In this document: one piece after another, positions 1 through 6,393 of the stretch
Position numbering within the stretch: the stretch's first letter is position 1
Layout of the letters: the number at the start of each line of letters is the position of its first letter
NCBI GenBank assembly: GCA_001780825.1
Contig: MFIX01000242.1
Span: forward strand, 1 to 11,524
Reading direction: 5' to 3'
From: Candidatus Glassbacteria bacterium RIFCSPLOWO2_12_FULL_58_11
GTDB taxonomy: Bacteria; Gemmatimonadota; Glassbacteria; GWA2-58-10
Length of the DNA: 11,524 bases
Notes under the pieces: generated by a model
The model's database searches: none
What the model was told of the DNA's origin: nothing
What the model saw: only the letters and a program-made list of their open reading frames with translations
Program-made: the position numbers and the translations under genes

Positions 1-2307
1 GAACCCGACACTGGCGCCGCTGTAGCTGCCGGTTTCGATCTGCGTGTGGAACGAACCTGTGCGGTGGTTGTCGTAGACCGCCGAGACGGCGTAGGTCGCG
101 CCATCGGCATCCTGGCCGCCGTGGAAGGCCACCTTGTTGTTACCGCCTCCGCTGCGCACTCTAACGAAGGGAGCGGAACTATCAAGGACGTTGCCGGAGG
201 CATCGGTCATTGCAACGTACCTTCTGCCGGCCCGGTAACCGTTGGGCCCCCAGTCCGTGCAGGAAAGGTAAACCGAGAGGGCCGAGGTGATCTTCTCACT
301 GATAATCGGAACCAGCGAGGCGGTCACCGAGGGGGCGATAAAGATCGGGGTCTCTGTAATAAACCCATCCTCGTTTCCGGACAGGCTGGCGAAGGATACT
401 CCGAACGCCTCCTTGGAGGCATTCGGCACGAAAGTTACGCCCTCGAGAGCGGCCGCCTTGTAGTTGTTGGCGTCGGCGCGCGGCGTGATGCTGAAAAGTC
501 CGCCGGGACCGGGACGGTTCCAGATCTTACCGCTGGTTGCCAGCGGCAGGCTGAAGGCTGCGCCGGTGTTCGTGTCGTAGTTCCTGTCAAACGGCACCAG
601 GGCGTACCAGACCTTGAGCCCGTTGCTCAGGCGCTGGTAACCGACGTCCTGCTCGTAGCTGTCCACAAAATAATACTGGAGGTTGTTGCCCGAGATGCTG
701 CCCTCAAAGATTTTCGTGGAATGGGAGTCGCTCGGGCCGACAAAGCTGCGATAGAGCCTGTAACCCTCGAAGTCGTACTGCCGGTAAACACCGTTCGGAT
801 CGAGGGCCGGGAATTGCTGCAGGAACCCGTAATAGGCGTCCGGCGTGTGGACATTGACATCGCTCCAGGTAATCGTCACCGAACGGTTGCCCGGAATGAT
901 GGTCATCGTCGGAGGAGCAGGCGTCTCGGGGACGATATATCCGCCCGCGGCCACGATCTTGGCGTCTTCAACGTAGTCCAGCGCCGGCTGCAACTGGGAC
1001 TGCACGGCCGGGTCGTCGATGTACGCCGTTTCCGAACGCGGCATATTGAAGGGCGGGTTGGCCGGTTTGACGAAAGCGATGATAAAATCCGAGCTCGTCG
1101 AGTCCCGCGGCCCGAAATCGTGCAGCGCGCCGAAGAACTGGTAGTGGTTATAAGAGTTCCGCTCGCCCCAGATCCACTGGTTGTAACGGGAGTCCGAGGG
1201 ATCGAGCAGGCCCGGCCAGCCGTGGATCTGCTTGCCGTTCCAGGGGCTGATCACACCCGGCCAGACGTTTTCGGAATATGGCACGCCCTGGGAGACGCGA
1301 TAGGCCTTGGTATATGAGTAGCCGCTCTCCAGGACATCCGCGCTGCCGCAAAAACCGAACTCGCAGTTCCAGCCGTGCTCGATCAGGTTCGTCGGCCGCA
1401 TGTCCTCGCCGTTGAACGAGGGGAGGCGGAGCTCATAGTGGACCACCATGAACGGGGATTCGGTGAACGAGCTCTCAACACCGTTACGGTCCGTTATGAC
1501 CTGGATCGCGCCGGGGTTCATGAAAGCCCAGCCCTCGTCGCGGGCGCCGATAATGCCGCCGTTGGCCACCAGGTAATGGTAGGTCCATTCCTTCCAGGTG
1601 ATCCCATCCGGTTGACTGGCCGCTTTGGCCGCGATATCCGGGTTGGAGCTCCATTTCAGGTACTCGGACATGTTGCGGATGAAGATGTGGCCGAATACCG
1701 TGTTGTTGCTCTTGGCGAAATTGAGCAGGTAGAACTGGTACTCCATGTCCGGGCCGGCGTTCCAGGATTCACTGTCCAGGGCTTGTCCGTTGCGGACGTT
1801 GATAGTCTCCGCCCCGTGGACGATCGGCGCTCCGCTGGCCGTGCGGCCTTCGCGGAACTCCGGGTACCATTCAGCCAGATCCTCGGGATCTGTGGAAACC
1901 TGTATCCGGTTGTGGTCCAGCCGGTTGGAGGCTTCGTCCATATTCTCACCGGCCGCATAAAGCGCCGCCAGCTCGTTGTAGGACTCCAGGGTGACGTTCA
2001 TGCCGCGGATTCTGCCGCCGCGGGAGCCGTGGCCCAGTGTGTCCTCGACCGTGCCATCACCGTCCACGTCCATGGCCGTCATCACCCCCCAGTTCCAGCG
2101 GCCGGCGACAAACAGGTTACCGGAGCCTCTGGGGAACTGGTGTCTGCCACTCAGGGGGCCGCCCCAGCCCTTCTGTACGTACAACCCAACGTTGTTCCCC
2201 TGGGCGTTATAGCTGCTCTTCCACTCGGCGTACGACTGAGTGAGAAAGCCCGCGGCCAGGAGGGCAACGATGGTCAGTTTGATCAGCAAAAATCTAGATT
2301 TCAGCAT
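1..2307 (-). CDS. Large secreted FN3-domain protein, partial (C-terminus beyond left edge)
   Basis: This reading frame is open from an ATG at 2307 to base 1 (769 codons, no stop), so the C-terminus lies outside the window. The start is set by an AGGAG site seven bases upstream and by a signal peptide (about residues 1-27: KSR, then a hydrophobic stretch, then a likely cut after SYA). The mature part has an aspartate-rich loop (MDVDGDGTVED, near residues 76-86) that could bind calcium. A long aromatic-rich stretch that I do not recognise follows. A fibronectin type III-like domain covers roughly residues 455-580 (PETPAPP linker, VTITW, FEGYRLYRS, VWYALVPFD). The gene follows the TonB receptor by 74 bases on the same strand and is probably cotranscribed. 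By analogy with receptor/surface-lipoprotein pairs it may be an accessory partner, but it has no lipobox and no SusD similarity that I can see. A C-terminal sorting or anchoring domain may lie off the edge. The gene call is firm; the function is unknown. Confidence 0.92.
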   Translation of the reverse strand, partial: MLKSRFLLIKLTIVALLAAGFLTQSYAEWKSSYNAQGNNVGLYVQKGWGGPLSGRHQFPRGSGNLFVAGRWNWGVMTAMDVDGDGTVEDTLGHGSRGGRIRGMNVTLESYNELAALYAAGENMDEASNRLDHNRIQVSTDPEDLAEWYPEFREGRTASGAPIVHGAETINVRNGQALDSESWNAGPDMEYQFYLLNFAKSNNTVFGHIFIRNMSEYLKWSSNPDIAAKAASQPDGITWKEWTYHYLVANGGIIGARDEGWAFMNPGAIQVITDRNGVESSFTESPFMVVHYELRLPSFNGEDMRPTNLIEHGWNCEFGFCGSADVLESGYSYTKAYRVSQGVPYSENVWPGVISPWNGKQIHGWPGLLDPSDSRYNQWIWGERNSYNHYQFFGALHDFGPRDSTSSDFIIAFVKPANPPFNMPRSETAYIDDPAVQSQLQPALDYVEDAKIVAAGGYIVPETPAPPTMTIIPGNRSVTITWSDVNVHTPDAYYGFLQQFPALDPNGVYRQYDFEGYRLYRSFVGPSDSHSTKIFEGSISGNNLQYYFVDSYEQDVGYQRLSNGLKVWYALVPFDRNYDTNTGAAFSLPLATSGKIWNRPGPGGLFSITPRADANNYKAAALEGVTFVPNASKEAFGVSFASLSGNEDGFITETPIFIAPSVTASLVPIISEKITSALSVYLSCTDWGPNGYRAGRRYVAMTDASGNVLDSSAPFVRVRSGGGNNKVAFHGGQDADGATYAVSAVYDNHRTGSFHTQIETGSYSGASVGF

Positions 2308-2334
2308 AAGTTTTCTCCTGTAATATCACCGCTT

Positions 2335-2363
2335 CAGTTGCAAGCAGTCTTAACAGGTGCAAG
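2335..2363. repeat. Short imperfect direct repeat in the receptor/FN3 gene gap
   Basis: CAGTTGCAAG (2335-2344) and CAGGTGCAAG (2354-2363) match at nine of ten bases with a period of 19. They fill much of the 74-base gap between the receptor stop and the FN3 gene SD site. The first copy belongs to a TTGCAACT motif that also occurs in the 7864-7921 region. It may be regulatory, an RNA-processing element, or chance. Confidence 0.3.
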
Positions 2364-2381
2364 CTGCAGAGTACCTCGAAA

Positions 2382-5300
2382 TCAGAACTCGAACTCCGCG
2401 CCCACACGGACTTGTCTGGCGAGGCCCCAGGCGGTTTTGTCCATCGTTTCCCACAAAACGCCGTTGGCTATCGCTCCCTTGGCCTGTTCTTCCAGGGAGA
2501 GTATGCCGTCCTGGTTGAAATCCGAATTGAACCAGACTTTCTGGGCCCAGGTCAGGTCGTCGCTCCAGATCAGCGGACTTCCGCCGTTCGGCACCCAGTA
2601 GTAGCCGTCATAGCTCAGGCCGCTCGGATAGGGAGTAGGGAGCTTGTTGTTCAGCAGGTTGAACACCTCAGTGAAGAAGATCAGGCGCCTGGTTCCACCG
2701 AGCCTGAAGCTCTTGCTGCCCCGGAGATCGAGAGTGTAGCTCCAGCGGCCGCGGAAGTAGTTTACGCCACCGATCGGCCGGCCATCACGGCGGGTCAGCC
2801 AGGTGACATCTTCGGCTTCGTTCAAATGGTAAGTTCCGCCGTAGCGGGTGATCCGGTCGTAGGCCGGAGGTCCGCTCCGCAGCGTGAACACCGAGTAAAG
2901 CCGGATGTCCTTGAGGACTTTTCCGGTCAGGGTGCCGGCTTTGAAATCCTCGGGGAAGAGGTAGTTGAACGTGGTCGAGATGTTATGTGTCTGATCGCCA
3001 TCGATCGGACGGATCTCATCCGGCGGGGTATAGGATTCGCCGGTGGTCGGATCGAGGAATACATCCCAGGCCGAGGTGGTCGAATAGGTGCTGCCCGTGG
3101 TCCGCGAGAACTGCAGGGTGTAATTGACATTAAAGGCGAAGTTGTTCGCGAACCTGCGCCTCAGGGTCACGTCCATGCCCTTGATGTTGCCGTTATCCTG
3201 GTTGGAGTACCCGGTTGTAGTGCCACGAACGCGGCGCTGGGAATGAGCCTGCCAGTAATCGCGGAAGAAACTTTTACTGGCCACGTTGCCGGTGACATCC
3301 CGGTAGTAGGCCACGACATCGACCACCATGTCCGGGCCGAGCAGGTAGCTTATCCCGGTCTCGAAGGCATCCGTGCGGGAGTATTCGAGGCCGCCGGGGT
3401 TGCTGCCGCTGAAAATGAAGCTCATGCTGGGCAACTGGGTGAAGGCGCCATAGGCGAAACGCAGCTGCGATTTGTCGGTCACCGGGAAAGCCACATCGAA
3501 CCTGGGCGACCACTCGTCGATATTCGTCGGGAAGTAGTTCTCGCCGTACTGGTCGCCGTTGCGGTAGCCCCAGTTGGTTTTCGGCTCGAACCGGTCGTAA
3601 CGGAGGCCGTAGTCGATCACGAAATCACCCAGGTCGGTCCGGTTCTGGAAGTAGGTAGCCAGCATCCTGGGCTTGTAATCGAATTCGTTGGCCAGATCGC
3701 GCCGCGTGAACCCTCCGCCGATATCAAACTGCTTGTTGTGGAAAGCGGTGTACTGAACCCCGAACTTGGCGCGGTTCCAGCGGTTGAGCTGGAAATCGAT
3801 ATCGGACTTGAAGTTTTTCTGCACTTCGCGCTCGTACCGGTAGTTCAGCCAGTACAGCCAGTCACCTTCGACCAGCCGGAAGGGAGACTCATAGGACCAC
3901 TCACGCTCCCAGCCGCCCCAGCCGTTCGGGAAGTACCTTTTGGCCTCCGGGGTGTTTTCCAGGGGATAGTTCCGGCCCGGGAAGGTTTCAATCTCGAAAG
4001 GCACATCGTGCGGGGTCCAGCCCATGAACGTATTATCGTGATAATAATCGTTCTTGATGCTGGAGCTGTTGATGTCCTGGGTCCGGAAACTGGAGAAACG
4101 GAACTGCAAGGAGGCGTTCCGCTTCGAGGTGCGGTAAAAATCATAATCCACGCCGAACAGGGTATTAGTGGTGCGGGTCCGCCGGCCGAAAGCCTGCGGG
4201 AGGTACATGACCGTGTCCGATTCAAAAGACCAGTCGTGGTCCGGCAACCCGGATATCGTGGCGATACCGGTCCTGAAATAGTTGCCGTTGTCGCCGGTCG
4301 GATAGGAGTTCTGGTTCCGGCTGAAGTTGCCGGTGCCAATAAGGCTCAGTCCCTGGAGCGGCGAAAAATTCAACTTGCCCGAAACCAGGGTCCTGTCGCC
4401 CCAGTTGCCGGGTATACGAGCCGGGTTGGGCGGTACGAACAGCGAGGCATTGGCGCCGGGAGTCTTGCTGGCGTAGAATTCGCGCCCTTTCCGGAATTCC
4501 TCCAGAGTGAACGGCGTGCCCTTGGTCCTGAAATACACATCGTTGCGCACGGCCTGGTTCAGATGGTCGACGAATTCCTGGTTCACCCCACGGAAACCCT
4601 CATCGGCGTGGGTCGGGGTCTTGTCGGCCTGGCCCTGAATCTCGCCCGAGCCGAAGAAATACAGGTTGGAAATCCCCGGGATCGGCCCTCCGATCGAGGC
4701 GGTCAGCTGGTTGTACCCATAATCTCCGGTACGCGGCATCTCCTCGTCGGTGGTCATCCGAACGTTACCTTTGTAAGTCGGTCCGCCGCCGCGGGTGACG
4801 ATGTTGACGATACCGGACTGGGCATTACCAAACTCGGCCTGGAAGCCGCCGGTGATGATGTCCACCTGTTCGACGGCGCTGGCCGAGAGCTCGAGCGGGG
4901 TGGTGTCCTCGCTGAGCGATCCCTCTTCCTGCTCGTAAACCCAGCCCAGGCCGCTGCGGAATGGATCGGCGGTGTAGTTGCGCACGGTCACGCCGTCCAC
5001 AACCATCGCCTCTTCACCCAGGCGGCCGCCGCGGATACGCAGGCCGCGGGCGAAGGCTTCCTGGCCGCCGATCTGCACGCCGGCCTCCAGCACCATCATG
5101 TCTTCCAGCCTGGTAGCGGGAGTTTGGGCGATTTCGTCGGCGGTTATTCTCTGCTTGCTGACGGTCTGGTCGCGGGGCATCAGAACTTCCGCCTCACCTT
5201 CGACCGTGATCCCGCCCAGCTCGACTATCGTGGAGCTCATCGAGGCGTTCAGGGTCGTGGTCTGGCCGGCCAGGATCAGATGATCCGAAATCGTCATCTT

Positions 5301-5576
5301 CTGATAGCCGGTAAAGGTGAAGGTGATTGATCTGTGTCCGGGCGGCACGTTCAGGATGAAATAATAACCGTCCGCATTAGTGACGTTCCCCAGCCGAGTG
5401 CCCTCGATCTGCACCTGGGCGCCCTGCAGGGGTTGGCCTGTATCCTTGTCCCGCACCGTGCCCTCGACCTTGGCGGTGTTGAGCTGAGCAAACGCCGCCG
5501 CCGTCCAGAGTAATGTAAATGCGGCTACAAGAATGGCAAAGCCGGTTCTTCTGAATACTTTAACATTTTTCGACAT
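2382..5576 (-). CDS. TonB-dependent outer-membrane receptor with carboxypeptidase-like N-terminal domain
   Basis: This 1064-residue protein is an outer-membrane gated channel expected to import a ligand using TonB/ExbBD energy. The ATG at 5576 has a GGGAGG site five bases upstream. A Sec signal peptide covers residues 1-30 (cut after AAAFA). A carboxypeptidase-regulatory-like beta-sandwich spans about 36-115 (VEGTVRDKDTGQPLQGAQV, NADGYYFILNVPPG). The plug spans about 136-263, with LRIRGG, AMVVDGV and the typical VEQVDIITGGFQAEFGNAQSG ending. The rest is barrel, rich in alternating aromatic strands, and the final residue is Phe (GAEFEF), the usual BAM recognition end. Length and domain order match SusC-like and Gemmatimonadota-type receptors, but no susD follows; the next gene is a secreted FN3 protein 74 bases downstream. 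Residues 1019-1030 form a complete EF-hand-type loop near the C-terminus, which is unusual. I see no clear TonB box. The ligand is unknown; a glycan is inferred from the ROK and propeller genes nearby. Confidence 0.96.
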   Translation of the reverse strand: MSKNVKVFRRTGFAILVAAFTLLWTAAAFAQLNTAKVEGTVRDKDTGQPLQGAQVQIEGTRLGNVTNADGYYFILNVPPGHRSITFTFTGYQKMTISDHLILAGQTTTLNASMSSTIVELGGITVEGEAEVLMPRDQTVSKQRITADEIAQTPATRLEDMMVLEAGVQIGGQEAFARGLRIRGGRLGEEAMVVDGVTVRNYTADPFRSGLGWVYEQEEGSLSEDTTPLELSASAVEQVDIITGGFQAEFGNAQSGIVNIVTRGGGPTYKGNVRMTTDEEMPRTGDYGYNQLTASIGGPIPGISNLYFFGSGEIQGQADKTPTHADEGFRGVNQEFVDHLNQAVRNDVYFRTKGTPFTLEEFRKGREFYASKTPGANASLFVPPNPARIPGNWGDRTLVSGKLNFSPLQGLSLIGTGNFSRNQNSYPTGDNGNYFRTGIATISGLPDHDWSFESDTVMYLPQAFGRRTRTTNTLFGVDYDFYRTSKRNASLQFRFSSFRTQDINSSSIKNDYYHDNTFMGWTPHDVPFEIETFPGRNYPLENTPEAKRYFPNGWGGWEREWSYESPFRLVEGDWLYWLNYRYEREVQKNFKSDIDFQLNRWNRAKFGVQYTAFHNKQFDIGGGFTRRDLANEFDYKPRMLATYFQNRTDLGDFVIDYGLRYDRFEPKTNWGYRNGDQYGENYFPTNIDEWSPRFDVAFPVTDKSQLRFAYGAFTQLPSMSFIFSGSNPGGLEYSRTDAFETGISYLLGPDMVVDVVAYYRDVTGNVASKSFFRDYWQAHSQRRVRGTTTGYSNQDNGNIKGMDVTLRRRFANNFAFNVNYTLQFSRTTGSTYSTTSAWDVFLDPTTGESYTPPDEIRPIDGDQTHNISTTFNYLFPEDFKAGTLTGKVLKDIRLYSVFTLRSGPPAYDRITRYGGTYHLNEAEDVTWLTRRDGRPIGGVNYFRGRWSYTLDLRGSKSFRLGGTRRLIFFTEVFNLLNNKLPTPYPSGLSYDGYYWVPNGGSPLIWSDDLTWAQKVWFNSDFNQDGILSLEEQAKGAIANGVLWETMDKTAWGLARQVRVGAEFEF

Positions 5577-5595
5577 AGATCCTCCCTAGGGATCT
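5577..5595 (-). promoter_or_regulatory. Inverted repeat overlapping the receptor ribosome binding site
   Basis: On the minus strand, AGATCC and GGATCT form a perfect 6-bp inverted repeat around a 7-base loop, ending directly at the receptor ATG. A second, overlapping 10-bp perfect palindrome, TCCCTAGGGA, lies at 5583-5592. The SD core GGGAGG (5581-5586) sits partly in the loop and partly in the stem. A hairpin here could limit ribosome access. Alternatively the palindrome could be a DNA-binding site or coincidence. Confidence 0.4.
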
Positions 5596-5684
5596 TCGAT
5601 ACAAACTAGATTTCAATGAGAAAAAACATTTTTGCTCTTCCTAAATCCTTGCCGATTTTCCGCTAAACCCGAGTCTCTCGATAA

Positions 5685-5708
5685 TCAAAACTGAATAAAA
5701 TGTTGCAT
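5685..5708 (-). CDS. Possible seven-codon leader peptide (MQHFIQF) upstream of the receptor
   Basis: An AAGGAG site (5715-5720) with ideal six-base spacing precedes an ATG at 5708. The ATG opens only seven codons before TGA, giving Met-Gln-His-Phe-Ile-Gln-Phe. The ORF lies about 110 bases upstream of the receptor start, inside the presumed leader transcript, and a 6-bp hairpin (5720-5736) abuts its SD. Strong SD sites before tiny ORFs are known from translation-coupled leaders and attenuators. There is no run of one amino acid to suggest a classical attenuator, so this may be a fortuitous SD. Confidence 0.3.
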   Translation of the reverse strand: MQHFIQF

Positions 5709-5719
5709 AGGCCTCTCCT

Positions 5720-5736
5720 TTCACTGAGCAAGTGAA
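5720..5736 (-). promoter_or_regulatory. Leader hairpin beside the mini-ORF SD site
   Basis: Minus-strand TTCACT and AGTGAA form a perfect 6-bp stem with a 5-base loop (TGCTC). The last stem base is the first base of the AAGGAG site of the mini-ORF at 5708. No T-run follows, so it is not an intrinsic terminator. A role in controlling translation of the mini-ORF is possible but unproven. Confidence 0.3.
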
Positions 5737-5997
5737 TTAATGAAGTCCAGCAGAACTGCCTCTGCTGAAGCATATGAAAAACGAATGAGACGGGCATCGG
5801 AGTATGGCGTTGCCGTTATCATCCGTTTACCGGCATTCCTGTTGAACTTCGTGAGTTGACTGGAAAACAGCCTGTCCAACGTGTCGTTAACAATGAAACA
5901 CACCGAAAAGTTTATTGCGTAAAGAATTTAACCACAATCAAACTAAACTCAAATGCCGAATCTTTACTTACTGCAATCTTTTCTGTGTCAATGTAAC

Positions 5998-6009
5998 AAA
6001 CGGCCGTTT
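5998..6009. promoter_or_regulatory. 12-bp perfect palindrome AAACGGCCGTTT, operator-like
   Basis: This perfect palindrome lies in the AT-rich region upstream of the receptor. Six bases further along the minus strand is a consensus TTGACA (5986-5991), but its downstream bases give only poor -10 candidates, so a promoter here is doubtful. The palindrome lies about 135-185 bases downstream of the two better promoters (boxes at 6140-6169 and 6191-6218), where a repressor could act as a roadblock. The binding protein is unknown; the symmetric CG-centred form is typical of dimeric regulators. Confidence 0.35.
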
Positions 6010-6107
6010 AAATTTTGTCCGGTTAGAACCACTTGACAGGGGGGATAATTACGCAAGAGACAGCGACTCCAAAAACGAAATGGAATTTTAAACACAAATA
6101 TATTCTC

Positions 6108-6127
6108 GAGGCCGCTCCTTTGGCCTC
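6108..6127. repeat. Hairpin with GAGGCC/GGCCTC arms in the receptor leader
   Basis: A perfect 6-bp inverted repeat with an 8-base loop stands out as a GC-rich island in AT-rich DNA, and two more pairs follow after one mismatch. On the minus strand, which would be transcribed from the upstream promoters, the loop reads AAAGGAGC and so exposes an SD-like sequence. No T-run follows on either side, so it does not look like an intrinsic terminator. It may be a 5' stability hairpin or regulatory fold in the leader RNA. Confidence 0.3.
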
Positions 6128-6139
6128 AAGACCGGTTGA

Positions 6140-6169
6140 ATTATAACATATCAGGTACTTCTTTTCCAA
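6140..6169 (-). promoter_or_regulatory. Candidate sigma70 promoter P2 for the receptor cluster
   Basis: On the minus strand, TTGGAA (6164-6169) and a perfect TATAAT (6140-6145) are separated by 18 bases. The -35 box matches four of six consensus bases. Transcription would begin near 6133 and give a leader of about 550 bases before the receptor ATG. It lies downstream of and in tandem with the stronger candidate at 6191-6218. Confidence 0.4.
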
Positions 6170-6190
6170 CAGAAATATTTTCGTCTTTTA

Positions 6191-6218
6191 ATTATAAGGA
6201 AAAAGCCCGAACAGTCAA
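6191..6218 (-). promoter_or_regulatory. Candidate sigma70 promoter P1 for the receptor cluster
   Basis: Minus-strand TTGACT (6213-6218, five of six) and a perfect TATAAT (6191-6196) are separated by 16 bases. This is the best sigma70-like pair in the window. It points at the receptor and would start near 6184, leaving an unusually long leader of about 600 bases. It lies about 180 bases after the ROK stop codon, so the receptor cluster is probably an independent transcription unit and not a continuation of the ROK transcript. Confidence 0.55.
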
Positions 6219-6227
6219 GCTCAAATT

Positions 6228-6242
6228 GCAAAAATTATTTGC
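6228..6242. promoter_or_regulatory. Operator-like inverted repeat GCAAA-N5-TTTGC just upstream of P1
   Basis: Perfect 5-bp arms surround the AT spacer AATTA, ten bases upstream of the P1 -35 box. This is a common position for an activator or repressor site. The arms are short, so chance occurrence in AT-rich DNA is a real possibility. Confidence 0.25.
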
Positions 6243-6315
6243 GGCAATCCCCGGCAATTTTGACGGAGCAATATAAATATGTTTCGCATTTGACTCTGAA
6301 TTATTCAAAATATCC

Positions 6316-6327
6316 TGAGATTTCTCA
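6316..6327. repeat. Short inverted repeat TGAGA-TT-TCTCA between the ROK stop and P1
   Basis: Perfect 5-bp arms with a two-base centre lie 67 bases past the ROK stop codon. It shares outer TGAG/CTCA bases with the 14-bp palindrome at 7864-7877. It may be a regulator half-site pair; as RNA the loop is too small for a good hairpin. Confidence 0.2.
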
Positions 6328-6393
6328 AGCTTCCCCTGTGTGTTTCCTCCGGAAGCGCCCTGAAATCCGGCCGCCGGGGAGCGCAGCGCGGCC

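Noticed and set aside
46..2601. Two plus-strand open frames of 423 and 408 codons
   Set aside because: They lie opposite the FN3 protein gene and the end of the receptor gene. The minus-strand frame has the signal peptide, SD and FN3 domain.
2412..5330. 972-codon open frame on the plus strand
   Set aside because: It is antisense to the TonB receptor, whose domains, signal peptide and SD are unmistakable. The antisense protein has no recognisable domain and no good SD. The length follows from codon bias that leaves few stops on the opposite strand.
5721..5903. 60-codon minus-strand ORF in the receptor leader
   Set aside because: It starts at a GTG without any SD and matches no family I know. 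Its stop directly precedes the mini-ORF SD and its composition is less AT-rich than the flanks, so a decayed or small gene cannot be excluded, but support is too weak to call.
6033..6060. Plus-strand TTGACA as a promoter
   Set aside because: No acceptable -10 follows at 16-18 bases and no plus-strand gene lies downstream; it would only run antisense into the ROK gene.
6370..6393. GGCCGC/GCGGCC hairpin after the ROK stop as a terminator
   Set aside because: The 13-base loop and the lack of a following T-run do not fit an intrinsic terminator.
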